The translations under genes were made by a program, and so were the position numbers. DNA of 11,773 bases from JAGOTT01 sp964450795 (GTDB lineage: Bacteria; Patescibacteriota; Minisyncoccia; Moranbacterales; UBA1568): contig CAYVDI010000028.1 of assembly GCA_964450795.1 (NCBI GenBank), positions 1 through 11,773 on the forward strand, written 5' to 3'. Shown here piece after piece: positions 6,908-11,773 of this stretch (the stretch's first letter is position 1; the number at the start of each line of letters is the position of its first letter). The notes below the pieces were generated by a model. That model did no database searches and was not told the origin of the DNA. It was given only the letters and a program-made list of their open reading frames with translations.

Positions 6908-7675
6908 CTACTCCTCACTCTCCTCTTTTTTCGCGGCCTTCTTGGCGGATGCCTTCTTCTTCGGTTTCTCCTCGGCGACGACTTCGGCAGAGGAAACGGT
7001 TTCGATGCGGATTGCCGAGAACTGCTCGACCAGAATCGCGATCGCCTTCGCGAACGCCTCTTCCGGGGTGATACTCCCGTCCGTCACCACTTCGATCGAT
7101 ACCTTGTCATAGTCCGTCCGTTTCCCGACGCGCATGTTCTCGATCTCGTAGTTGACCCTGCGGACCGGGGTATAGATGGCATCAAGCGCGATCATTCCGA
7201 TTTCCCGCTCCTCGTGCTCGCGGGCCTCGACCGGAACGTATCCGATTCCCTTCCCGATCTCAAGTTCCATCTCGAACTCCGCCTTCTTGTCGGTAAGCGT
7301 CGCGATACGCTGATCCGGGTTCACGATCTCCACCGATGAGGGAGCCTTGATATCGCCGGCCTTCACATCGCCTTCGCCCTTCGCCTTGAGCGTCACCTTC
7401 ACGGTCTCATCGCCATGAAGACGGAAGCGAAGCTGCTTCAGGTTAAGCAGAATCTGCACCGCATCCTCCATGACACCGGGAATCGAGGTGAATTCGTGCG
7501 AAACGCCCTTGATTTTCACTGAGCGGGCAGCTGCGCCCTCGAGCGAAGAAAGCAGTACACGGCGGATCGCGTTTCCAAGCGTCGCGCCATACCCGGGATA
7601 GCACCCGAGAATTTCGAACTTCGAATGGTTCTCACCGAGAGCGGTCACTTTCGGCTGTTGTGGGACGGATATCAT
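6908..7675 (-). CDS. rpoA: RNA polymerase alpha subunit lacking the C-terminal domain
   Basis: Alpha dimerises to nucleate RNA polymerase assembly. The 255-residue protein has a complete N-terminal domain. GYGATLGNAIRRVLLSSLEG (29-48) is the dimerisation and assembly helix. HEFTSIPGVMEDAVQILLNLK lies at about 60-80, and DAIYTPVRRVNYEIENMRVG with YDKVSIEVVTDGSITPEEAF at about 165-208. After residue 230 there is only a Lys/Glu/Ala tail and then a TAG stop. The roughly 70-residue helix-hairpin-helix C-terminal domain that binds UP elements and activators is missing; E. coli alpha has 329 residues. The next gene begins 29 bases later, so no hidden or frameshifted domain fits. The ATG at 7675 is favoured: the in-frame TTG at 7705 adds only a basic peptide and lies inside a hairpin. 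A weak AAAGAAGAAG precedes the ATG. Confidence 0.95.
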   Translation of the reverse strand: MISVPQQPKVTALGENHSKFEILGCYPGYGATLGNAIRRVLLSSLEGAAARSVKIKGVSHEFTSIPGVMEDAVQILLNLKQLRFRLHGDETVKVTLKAKGEGDVKAGDIKAPSSVEIVNPDQRIATLTDKKAEFEMELEIGKGIGYVPVEAREHEEREIGMIALDAIYTPVRRVNYEIENMRVGKRTDYDKVSIEVVTDGSITPEEAFAKAIAILVEQFSAIRIETVSSAEVVAEEKPKKKASAKKAAKKEESEE

Positions 7676-7738
7676 ACGCTTCTTCTTTAGGTGTCTCCGG
7701 CGCAACCGATGCGCACCGGAACATCCCTCCTTAAATAT
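7676..7738 (-). promoter_or_regulatory. rpsD-rpoA intercistronic element: orphan Shine-Dalgarno, hairpin and nine-codon ORF
   Basis: Between the rpsD stop and the rpoA start lies AAGGAGGG (7725-7732), the strongest ribosome binding site in the window, but 49 bases from rpoA. Eight bases after it a GTG (7714-7716) opens a nine-codon ORF, MRIGCAGDT, ending in TAA at 7687-7689, eleven bases before the rpoA ATG. A hairpin, TCCG and GCGCA pairing with TGCGC and CGGA (7696-7720) around a five-base loop, covers the GTG. This may be a leader peptide that delivers ribosomes to rpoA by re-initiation; that role is inferred. Confidence 0.4.
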
Positions 7739-8368
7739 TTACTTCGAATAATACTCGACGACGAGCTGCGGATCGACATTCACCTCGACATCACCGCGGG
7801 CCGGAAGGGAGATAACCGTTCCCTCAAGTTTCGCCGTATCGAGCGAGAGCCACGCAGGGATACCTTTCTTCGTCTTGATCGTTTCGGAAAGATTCTTGAA
7901 ATACTCCTTGTCCTGCTTGCTCGGCTTCACGGTGATCACGTCGCCGACTTTCACCTCGAACGACGGGATATTCATGCGCTTCCCGTTCACGAAAAAGCAC
8001 TTATGGGAGACGAGCTGACGAGCCAGCGACCGGGAAGAGGCGAGACCGAGACGGTACACGACGTTATCGAATCGTCGTTCGAGACGGGAAAGGAGTTCGT
8101 TACCGACGATACCCTTCCGCTTCTTCACTTCCTCGAAGTGCTTGCGGAACTGGCGCTCCATGACACCGTAGACACGCTTGATCTTCTGCTTCATGGCGAG
8201 CTGACGACCGAATTCGCTTGCCGCGCGGGATTTCGCCGCTCCGTGAACTCCCGGCGGGGTCGGCCTTCGGACCATGGCGCATTTCTGCGAAAAACACCGC
8301 TCTCCCTTCAGGAAGAGTTTCTCGCCGGCCCGGCGACACAATCTGCACTTGTCCATTATCTTTGCCAT
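7739..8368 (-). CDS. rpsD: 30S ribosomal protein S4 (uS4), zinc-type
   Basis: S4 is a primary 16S-binding assembly protein, 209 residues here. Its N-terminus has four cysteines, C8 and C11 in CRLCRRAGEK and C25 and C30 in CFSQKCAM, which marks the C+ zinc-binding form. The S4 RNA-binding domain follows, with RLDNVVYRLG-like RRFDNVVYRLGLASSRSLAR, QLVSHKCFFVNGKRMNIPS and the C-terminal end VVEYYSK. In E. coli, S4 represses its own operon by binding the leader before rpsM, which makes the hairpin at 9304-9369 relevant. It begins nine bases after rpsK with no clear Shine-Dalgarno. An alternative ATG four codons downstream would still keep all four cysteines. Confidence 0.97.
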   Translation of the reverse strand: MAKIMDKCRLCRRAGEKLFLKGERCFSQKCAMVRRPTPPGVHGAAKSRAASEFGRQLAMKQKIKRVYGVMERQFRKHFEEVKKRKGIVGNELLSRLERRFDNVVYRLGLASSRSLARQLVSHKCFFVNGKRMNIPSFEVKVGDVITVKPSKQDKEYFKNLSETIKTKKGIPAWLSLDTAKLEGTVISLPARGDVEVNVDPQLVVEYYSK

Positions 8369-8377
8369 ACGTTTCGG

Positions 8378-8848
8378 TTAGATCCTTCTCGGTCGCTTCG
8401 GTCGGCACCCGTTGTGCGGAAGCGGCGTTATATCCTTGATCGACAGGAGCGAAAACCCGTTGTTCGACAACGCCCGCACGGATGCCTCACGCCCCGATCC
8501 GACTCCCTTCACGAACACATCGAGCTCCTGAAGTCCGTACTTCTTCACCTTTTCGGTGACATCGGCAACCACCTGAGTAGCGGCGTATGGGGTCGATTTC
8601 TTCGCGCCCTTGAATCCGAGGTGTCCGGAGCTCGACCAGCCGAGAACGGCGCCGTTCTGATCGGTCAACGTGACGATAGTATTGTTATAGGTGCACTGGA
8701 TACTCGCACGGCCGCGAAAAACCTGCTTCTTCCCCTTCTTCACGCGCTTTTTCGCACCGTCGACTTCCGTGGAAGCGGAAACCGTCTCCGCGGAAACTTC
8801 CGCGGATTCAGTCACTTCCTCCTGTTTGATATCCTTTTCCTCTGCCAT
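8378..8848 (-). CDS. rpsK: 30S ribosomal protein S11 (uS11) with acidic N-terminal extension
   Basis: S11 sits on the 30S platform and contacts the Shine-Dalgarno helix region. The core of this 156-residue protein is recognised by CTYNNTIVTLTDQNGAVLGW, SSGHLGFKGAKKSTPYAATQ, KGVGSGREASVRALSNNGF and the end TPLPHNGCRPKRPRRI. About 38 N-terminal residues rich in Glu, Val, Ser and Thr, then Lys, precede the core, making the protein roughly 27 residues longer than E. coli S11. The start ATG at 8848 has a good Shine-Dalgarno, GGAG seven bases upstream. Two adjacent near-identical nine-mers, TAACGAAGC and TAACGGAGC, occupy the 50-base gap after rpsM. Confidence 0.96.
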   Translation of the reverse strand: MAEEKDIKQEEVTESAEVSAETVSASTEVDGAKKRVKKGKKQVFRGRASIQCTYNNTIVTLTDQNGAVLGWSSSGHLGFKGAKKSTPYAATQVVADVTEKVKKYGLQELDVFVKGVGSGREASVRALSNNGFSLLSIKDITPLPHNGCRPKRPRRI

Positions 8849-8898
8849 AAAATAGCTCCGTTAGCTTCGTTACCTGTGTCAGTAAAGAATCGAAAATC

Positions 8899-9288
8899 CT
8901 ATGTCTTGTCTCCGGCCTTCTTCCGGCCGCTTCCCATGGTTCTCCGAACGTTTCCACGAACCGTCCGCGTATTCGTCTTCGTCCGCTGCCCGTGAACCGG
9001 GAGGCCCTTCTGATGCCTGGTTCCGCGATAGCAACCGACTTCCTTCAACCGCTTTATGTTCATCTTCACCTGGTGACGAAGCTCTCCCTCGACACGGTAT
9101 TTCTTCTCGATCGCCTCGCGAAGCCGATTCGCGTCGGCGGAAGAAAGATCCTTCGTCCGGATATCGACATCGATATTGAGCGCGGAAAGAATCTTCCGAC
9201 TCGTCGTGAGCCCGATTCCGTAGATATAGGTGAGCGAGATCTCTATCCGCTTCTCGTCCGGAATGTTGACACCTGCGATACGTACCAT
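8899..9288 (-). CDS. rpsM: 30S ribosomal protein S13 (uS13)
   Basis: S13 forms intersubunit bridges at the head of the 30S subunit and touches P-site tRNA. The 129-residue product starts MVRIAGVNIPDEKRIEISLT. It has the helix-two-turn-helix core YIYGIGLTTSRKIL, then RHQVKMNIKRLKEVGCYRGT, RHQKGLPVHGQRTKTNTRT and a basic tail. The frame stays open upstream into the rpmJ-rpsM gap but has no start codon there, so the ATG at 9288 stands. There is no Shine-Dalgarno at normal distance. An AAAGGAG lies about 40 bases upstream in the loop of a large hairpin. It leads the classic alpha-operon order rpsM-rpsK-rpsD-rpoA-rplQ. Confidence 0.97.
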   Translation of the reverse strand: MVRIAGVNIPDEKRIEISLTYIYGIGLTTSRKILSALNIDVDIRTKDLSSADANRLREAIEKKYRVEGELRHQVKMNIKRLKEVGCYRGTRHQKGLPVHGQRTKTNTRTVRGNVRRTMGSGRKKAGDKT

Positions 9289-9303
9289 AGTCCAAGCTTT
9301 TTT

Positions 9304-9369
9304 GCTTCCAGTTTTCAGCGTTCCGATCCGGATCTCCTTTCCGAAGACGGAACACCCAAAACTGCAAGC
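9304..9369 (-). promoter_or_regulatory. Large intercistronic hairpin upstream of rpsM
   Basis: On the minus strand, the 22 bases at 9348-9369 pair with the 22 bases at 9304-9325. There are 18 Watson-Crick pairs, two G-U pairs and two symmetric G-G mismatches. The loop of 22 bases (9326-9347) displays AAAGGAG and a GATCCGGATC palindrome. The hairpin ends 15 bases before the rpsM ATG. It is not followed by T residues, so it is not a terminator. Its position corresponds to the E. coli alpha-operon leader, where S4 represses translation; the same role here is an inference. Confidence 0.7.
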
Positions 9370-9374
9370 TGATT

Positions 9375-9488
9375 TTATCCTTGCCGCTGCTTATGCTTCG
9401 GGTTCGAACAGATGACGTACACCTTCCGTCGACGCCGGACCACTTTGCAATGGGCGCAAATTTTCTTGACCGATGCTCTTACTTTCAT
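9375..9488 (-). CDS. rpmJ: 50S ribosomal protein L36 (bL36)
   Basis: This short gene encodes 37 residues starting MKVRASVKKICAHCKVVRRR and ending NPKHKQRQG before TAA. L36 is the small zinc-binding protein of the large subunit. The four zinc ligands are intact: C11, C14, C27 and H32. It lies 33 bases after infA and just before rpsM, the usual place. AAAGG and GAGGT precede the ATG and provide a usable Shine-Dalgarno. Confidence 0.97.
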   Translation of the reverse strand: MKVRASVKKICAHCKVVRRRRKVYVICSNPKHKQRQG

Positions 9489-9521
9489 ACCTCGTACCTT
9501 TCAAAACGTCAATATTTCCCG

Positions 9522-9746
9522 TTACTGCCTCAACCGCTGGACGATTCTCCCTTTGGAGAGATCGTAAGGACTCATCTCGATAATGACCCGGTCTCCCGGC
9601 AAGAGACGGATGTAATGCACCCGCATCTTTCCGGAGATGTGACCCAGAACTTCGTGACCACTGTCAAGTTTCACCTTGAACGTGGCGCTCGGAAGAGATT
9701 CGATCACCTCTCCCTCCATCCGAATCACTTCTTTCTCCTTTCCCAT
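9522..9746 (-). CDS. infA: Translation initiation factor IF-1
   Basis: IF-1 is a 74-residue single OB-fold protein that binds the 30S A site and assists IF-2 and IF-3. The family pattern is complete: IRMEGEVIESLPSATFKVKL, GHEVLGHISGKMRVHYIRLL, PGDRVIIEMSPYDLSKGRIV and a short basic end. The ATG at 9746 gives the usual length. There is no good Shine-Dalgarno upstream, only AAAGAAAAAACATCCT. This is the first gene of the nine-gene operon. In many bacteria infA follows secY, adk and map; here it is preceded by its own promoter and an unrelated prenyltransferase gene. Confidence 0.97.
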   Translation of the reverse strand: MGKEKEVIRMEGEVIESLPSATFKVKLDSGHEVLGHISGKMRVHYIRLLPGDRVIIEMSPYDLSKGRIVQRLRQ

Positions 9747-9886
9747 AGGATGTTTTTTCTTTCGATAAGGATTTCATCAAAAAACAACACAAAAACAGAG
9801 AGCTTTTCCGCGGATCCGGCAATCCTTATTCCTGAAACCATTCCTGCGCCGCCCCTGCCCCGAAGGATAAGCATTTTTTTCTGTGT
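9747..9886 (-). promoter_or_regulatory. infA operon 5' leader with possible alternative pairings
   Basis: About 140 bases of untranslated leader lie between the predicted start of transcription and infA. ATAAGGATT (9821-9829) pairs perfectly over nine bases with AATCCTTAT (9765-9773), close to the infA start. The same segment could instead pair with TTATCCTT nearer the 5' end (9861-9872). A 49-codon ORF from ATG 9874 overlaps the first codons of infA and ends in TGA at 9725-9727. It has no Shine-Dalgarno and no recognisable domain, so I do not call it a gene. The rest of the gap to uppS (9922-10017) shows nothing further. Confidence 0.4.
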
Positions 9887-9892
9887 GGACCC

Positions 9893-9921
9893 ATTGTACG
9901 GAACGTCTGGAATTTTGTCAA
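9893..9921 (-). promoter_or_regulatory. Promoter of the infA-rpsI operon
   Basis: On the minus strand, TTGACA (9916-9921) and TACAAT (9893-9898) are separated by exactly 17 bases, one mismatch from the full sigma70 consensus. Transcription should begin near 9886. DNA upstream of the -35 is G-rich (CACCGATGGGGGT), not AT-rich. The transcript would cover nine genes and end at the terminator at 5596-5619, about 4.3 kb. Confidence 0.88.
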
Positions 9922-10017
9922 ACCCCCATCGGTGCAGACTACGGGAAAACACGAGCTTCGGAGACTTTCGAGGGTCCGCGACAAACCGAGAATCTGAAAA
10001 AACTTCCGTATTTTGGC

Positions 10018-10716
10018 TTATTTACCAAGTCTCCGATCCCGCTTTCCGTACTCCGTCACCGCCGCCGAAAAATCCTCCGCACCGAAATCCGGATAGAGCT
10101 TCTCCGAAAAGAAGAGTTGCGAATTCGCCGTCTCCCACATGAGAAATCCGGCGGAGAGATGCGGGTCATCACCCGTCCGGATAAGCAGGTCGACCGGCGC
10201 GACGTCCTTCGTCGAAAGAAACGACTTGACGGTATCCGCGGTGACATCCTCCGATCGGACTCCGGATATCACCGCCTTCCGGAACGCTCCGACCATATCA
10301 TCATCACCGCTGTAAGCAAGAAAGAAGTTCAAGGCATACCGATCGTTTCCCTCCGTTTTCGCAGAAATCGTCTCGATCACCTGGCGCAAGTCATCCGGAA
10401 ACTGCTCCTTCCATCGGCCGATACATCGCACACGGACACCCTCATCCATGATTTCCTGGTCATCCAGAAGCTTCCGAAAATGCGTCAGGTAGATACGGAG
10501 AAGTTCCTGCTTCTCGGTCATCGGACGTTTCCTGAGATTTTCCAGCGACGAACCCCACAGGGAAAATTCCCGGACGCCGAGTCGACGCGATTCGCGTATG
10601 AGCAGTTCGGAATTCTTCGCTCCGGCCTCGTGGCCCTCCCACGGATCGAGCCCGCGCGCCTTCGCCCATCTCCGGTTCCCGTCCGGAATGACGGCGATGT
10701 GTCTTGGAACGCTCAT
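10018..10716 (-). CDS. uppS: Isoprenyl (undecaprenyl-type) diphosphate synthase, cis-prenyltransferase
   Basis: This enzyme extends an allylic diphosphate with isopentenyl diphosphate in cis geometry to make the lipid carrier for cell-wall glycans. The 232-residue protein has HIAVIPDGNRRWAKARG (6-22) with catalytic D12, WEGHEAGAKN, FSLWGSSLENLRKRP, the substrate-phosphate region DLLIRTGDD (176-184) and LSAGFLMWETANSQLFF. Several positions depart from the bacterial consensus: PDGNRRW for MDGNGRW, AYSGDDD for NYGGRDE, and Q200 where E. coli-type enzymes have the Glu of AELYF. The ATG at 10716 is chosen because GGAG stands six bases upstream; earlier in-frame codons lack this. It starts 19 bases after the trans-prenyl synthase, a functional pair. 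No clear terminator follows. Confidence 0.92.
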   Translation of the reverse strand: MSVPRHIAVIPDGNRRWAKARGLDPWEGHEAGAKNSELLIRESRRLGVREFSLWGSSLENLRKRPMTEKQELLRIYLTHFRKLLDDQEIMDEGVRVRCIGRWKEQFPDDLRQVIETISAKTEGNDRYALNFFLAYSGDDDMVGAFRKAVISGVRSEDVTADTVKSFLSTKDVAPVDLLIRTGDDPHLSAGFLMWETANSQLFFSEKLYPDFGAEDFSAAVTEYGKRDRRLGK

Positions 10717-10735
10717 ATCATTCTCCATACTCCGT

Positions 10736-11773
10736 TCAGTATTCCCGTTCCGCGAGATAATCCGCGACGGCAAGAAAAAATTCCCTTGAATCCTTGTCGG
10801 ATCCGTCCTTCATCCGGGAAAGCGCTTCACGCCCCTGATCGACCAGTTCGCGCATCTTGTTTTCCGCATAGGCAAGCGATCCCGTTTCTCGGATGATGTT
10901 CCGGAAACGATCCACATCGGACCCGGCCAGCGCCGTCCCAAGAGAAAGGATCCTCCGAAGCTCCTTCTGCTCCGCTGATGATCCCTTCTTGAGCGCGGCG
11001 GACACGAGCAGGGTCAGTTTTCCTTCCTCGATATCCGATCCGACCGGCTTCCCGAGCTTCGCTTCGGTTCCGAAAATCCCGAGGATATCGTCCCGGATCT
11101 GAAAAGCGACACCGACCGGAATCGCGTACTCGCTCCACCTGCCGATTTCATCGTCAGTGGATCCCGCAAGCGCCGCTCCGAGCTGTATCGGTCCGTCGAC
11201 GGTATATCGCGCTGTCTTGTTCCGATACATACGGAGGATTTCCTCCTCCGAAGCCTGTTTCTTGTACTCCATGTAGATGTCCCGACCCTGCCCGATGACG
11301 GTATAGGAAACGACCCGCTGGAGCTTCGAGAGCGCGCGGAAGATCCGGTCCTGCGGGAAATCCGATCGGAAGATGATGTCGTTCCCGAACGCCATGAGCA
11401 TGTCCCCCATGATGATCGCGATCGACACGCCGAAGTGGTCGGTATTCTCGATGGGAAAGTGCTTCCGTCCGATCTCGGCATATTTCCGATGGAGTGTCGG
11501 AAGGCCATGCCGGGTGTCGTCCCGATCGATGATGTCGTCGTGAACCAAGAGAAACAGGTGCAGGAGCTCCACCGCGACCGAGGTCTTCAGTATCTTTTCC
11601 TCGTCATCACCGCCGGAAGCGAGATAGCCGTGGTACATGAACGCCGGACGAAGCCGCTTTCCTCCCGCCAGCGCGAGCTCCTTTGCCGCGAGAAGCGCCT
11701 CGACGACAAGATCATCCTCCTTTCTCGCCTCGGCGATCGCCGAATCGAAATACGCGACGATATGAGGATCGAT
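10736..11773 (-). CDS. Polyprenyl diphosphate synthase (trans, GGPP/FPP synthase family), 5' end cut by window
   Basis: The visible 345 residues run off the right edge. Family members of about 320-360 residues suggest that only a short N-terminus is missing. The enzyme condenses isopentenyl diphosphate with allylic diphosphates to make all-trans prenyl chains. Motifs in order are GGKRLRPAF, the first Asp-rich motif HDDIIDRDDTRHG, an IQLGAAL region, the second Asp-rich region FQIRDDILGIFG, and GKPVGSDIEEGKLTLL. The second motif is DDILG rather than DDxxD; the family tolerates loss of the last Asp. Product chain length cannot be set from sequence alone. It ends in TGA 19 bases before uppS and probably supplies that enzyme's allylic primer. 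A shorter frame starting at the internal ATG 11638 would lose GGKRLRP and is wrong. Confidence 0.92.
   Translation of the reverse strand: MDPHIVAYFDSAIAEARKEDDLVVEALLAAKELALAGGKRLRPAFMYHGYLASGGDDEEKILKTSVAVELLHLFLLVHDDIIDRDDTRHGLPTLHRKYAEIGRKHFPIENTDHFGVSIAIIMGDMLMAFGNDIIFRSDFPQDRIFRALSKLQRVVSYTVIGQGRDIYMEYKKQASEEEILRMYRNKTARYTVDGPIQLGAALAGSTDDEIGRWSEYAIPVGVAFQIRDDILGIFGTEAKLGKPVGSDIEEGKLTLLVSAALKKGSSAEQKELRRILSLGTALAGSDVDRFRNIIRETGSLAYAENKMRELVDQGREALSRMKDGSDKDSREFFLAVADYLAEREY

Noticed and set aside
7676..7705. TTG start that adds ten residues to RpoA
   Set aside because: The extra peptide is purely basic and unlike any alpha N-terminus, the TTG lies in a hairpin and is about 19 bases from the only strong ribosome binding site.
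7691..8995. Long plus-strand open frame of 434 codons
   Set aside because: It lies antisense to rpsD and rpsK, whose protein sequences are unmistakable. The frame is His/Arg/Leu-rich without domain motifs and is explained by codon bias on the other strand.
9725..9874. 49-codon ORF in the infA leader as a real gene
   Set aside because: No Shine-Dalgarno, no recognisable domain, and it overlaps infA. It is kept only as a leader observation.
9883..10896. Plus-strand open frame of 337 codons
   Set aside because: It is antisense to uppS and the end of the prenyl synthase, with Arg/Pro/His-rich composition and no plausible start signal.
364..11773. UGA read as glycine, as in Gracilibacteria/Absconditabacteria
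   Set aside because: No in-frame TGA interrupts any conserved protein. TGA occurs as a sensible stop in at least three genes, including the conserved prenyl synthase just before uppS.

Overview
The window comes from a bacterium, most likely a member of the Candidate Phyla Radiation (Patescibacteria). The evidence is the 16S 5' end (CGTGGATAAGGCATGCA), an RNA polymerase alpha subunit reduced to its N-terminal domain, a C+ (zinc-type) S4, an S9 ending in WSKR, a divergent cis-prenyltransferase, and membrane-anchored PEGA/propeller and HD proteins of a kind often seen in that group. The phylum call is an inference; no database was searched. TGA is a true stop (it ends the genes at 364, 1001 and 10736), so this is not a lineage that reads UGA as glycine.

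Layout, left to right. (1) Positions 1-59 hold the 5' end of a 16S rRNA gene on the minus strand. Its long leader has three hairpins and is driven by a near-consensus promoter (289-317). (2) Two uncharacterised membrane-protein genes lie on the minus strand (364-954, 1001-1504). The second is served by one half of a back-to-back promoter pair at 1523-1587. (3) The other half drives the only plus-strand unit, a PEGA/beta-propeller lipoprotein-like membrane protein and an HD-GYP-like protein (1624-4082). It ends in a hairpin terminator that overlaps the stop codons of both converging genes. (4) A minus-strand pair encodes a 91-residue acidic protein and a 393-residue Gln/Glu-rich coiled-coil membrane protein. 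It starts from an apparently leaderless extended -10 promoter. (5) A compact minus-strand translation/transcription operon reads infA-rpmJ-rpsM-rpsK-rpsD-rpoA-rplQ-rplM-rpsI (9746 down to 5646). It runs from a TTGACA-17-TACAAT promoter to a strong intrinsic terminator at 5596-5619. (6) At the right edge, upstream of that promoter, are uppS and a trans-prenyl diphosphate synthase truncated by the window edge, together a polyprenyl (undecaprenyl-type carrier) module.

Most of the window is core housekeeping. The points that deserve attention are regulatory and structural. The alpha subunit has no C-terminal domain, and the two strongest promoters have GC-rich rather than UP-element-like upstream DNA. 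A 66-nt, almost fully paired hairpin sits just upstream of rpsM, where other bacteria place S4-dependent control. An orphan Shine-Dalgarno and tiny ORF precede rpoA. Many genes lack a recognisable Shine-Dalgarno. I found no CRISPR array, insertion sequence, phage gene or tRNA.
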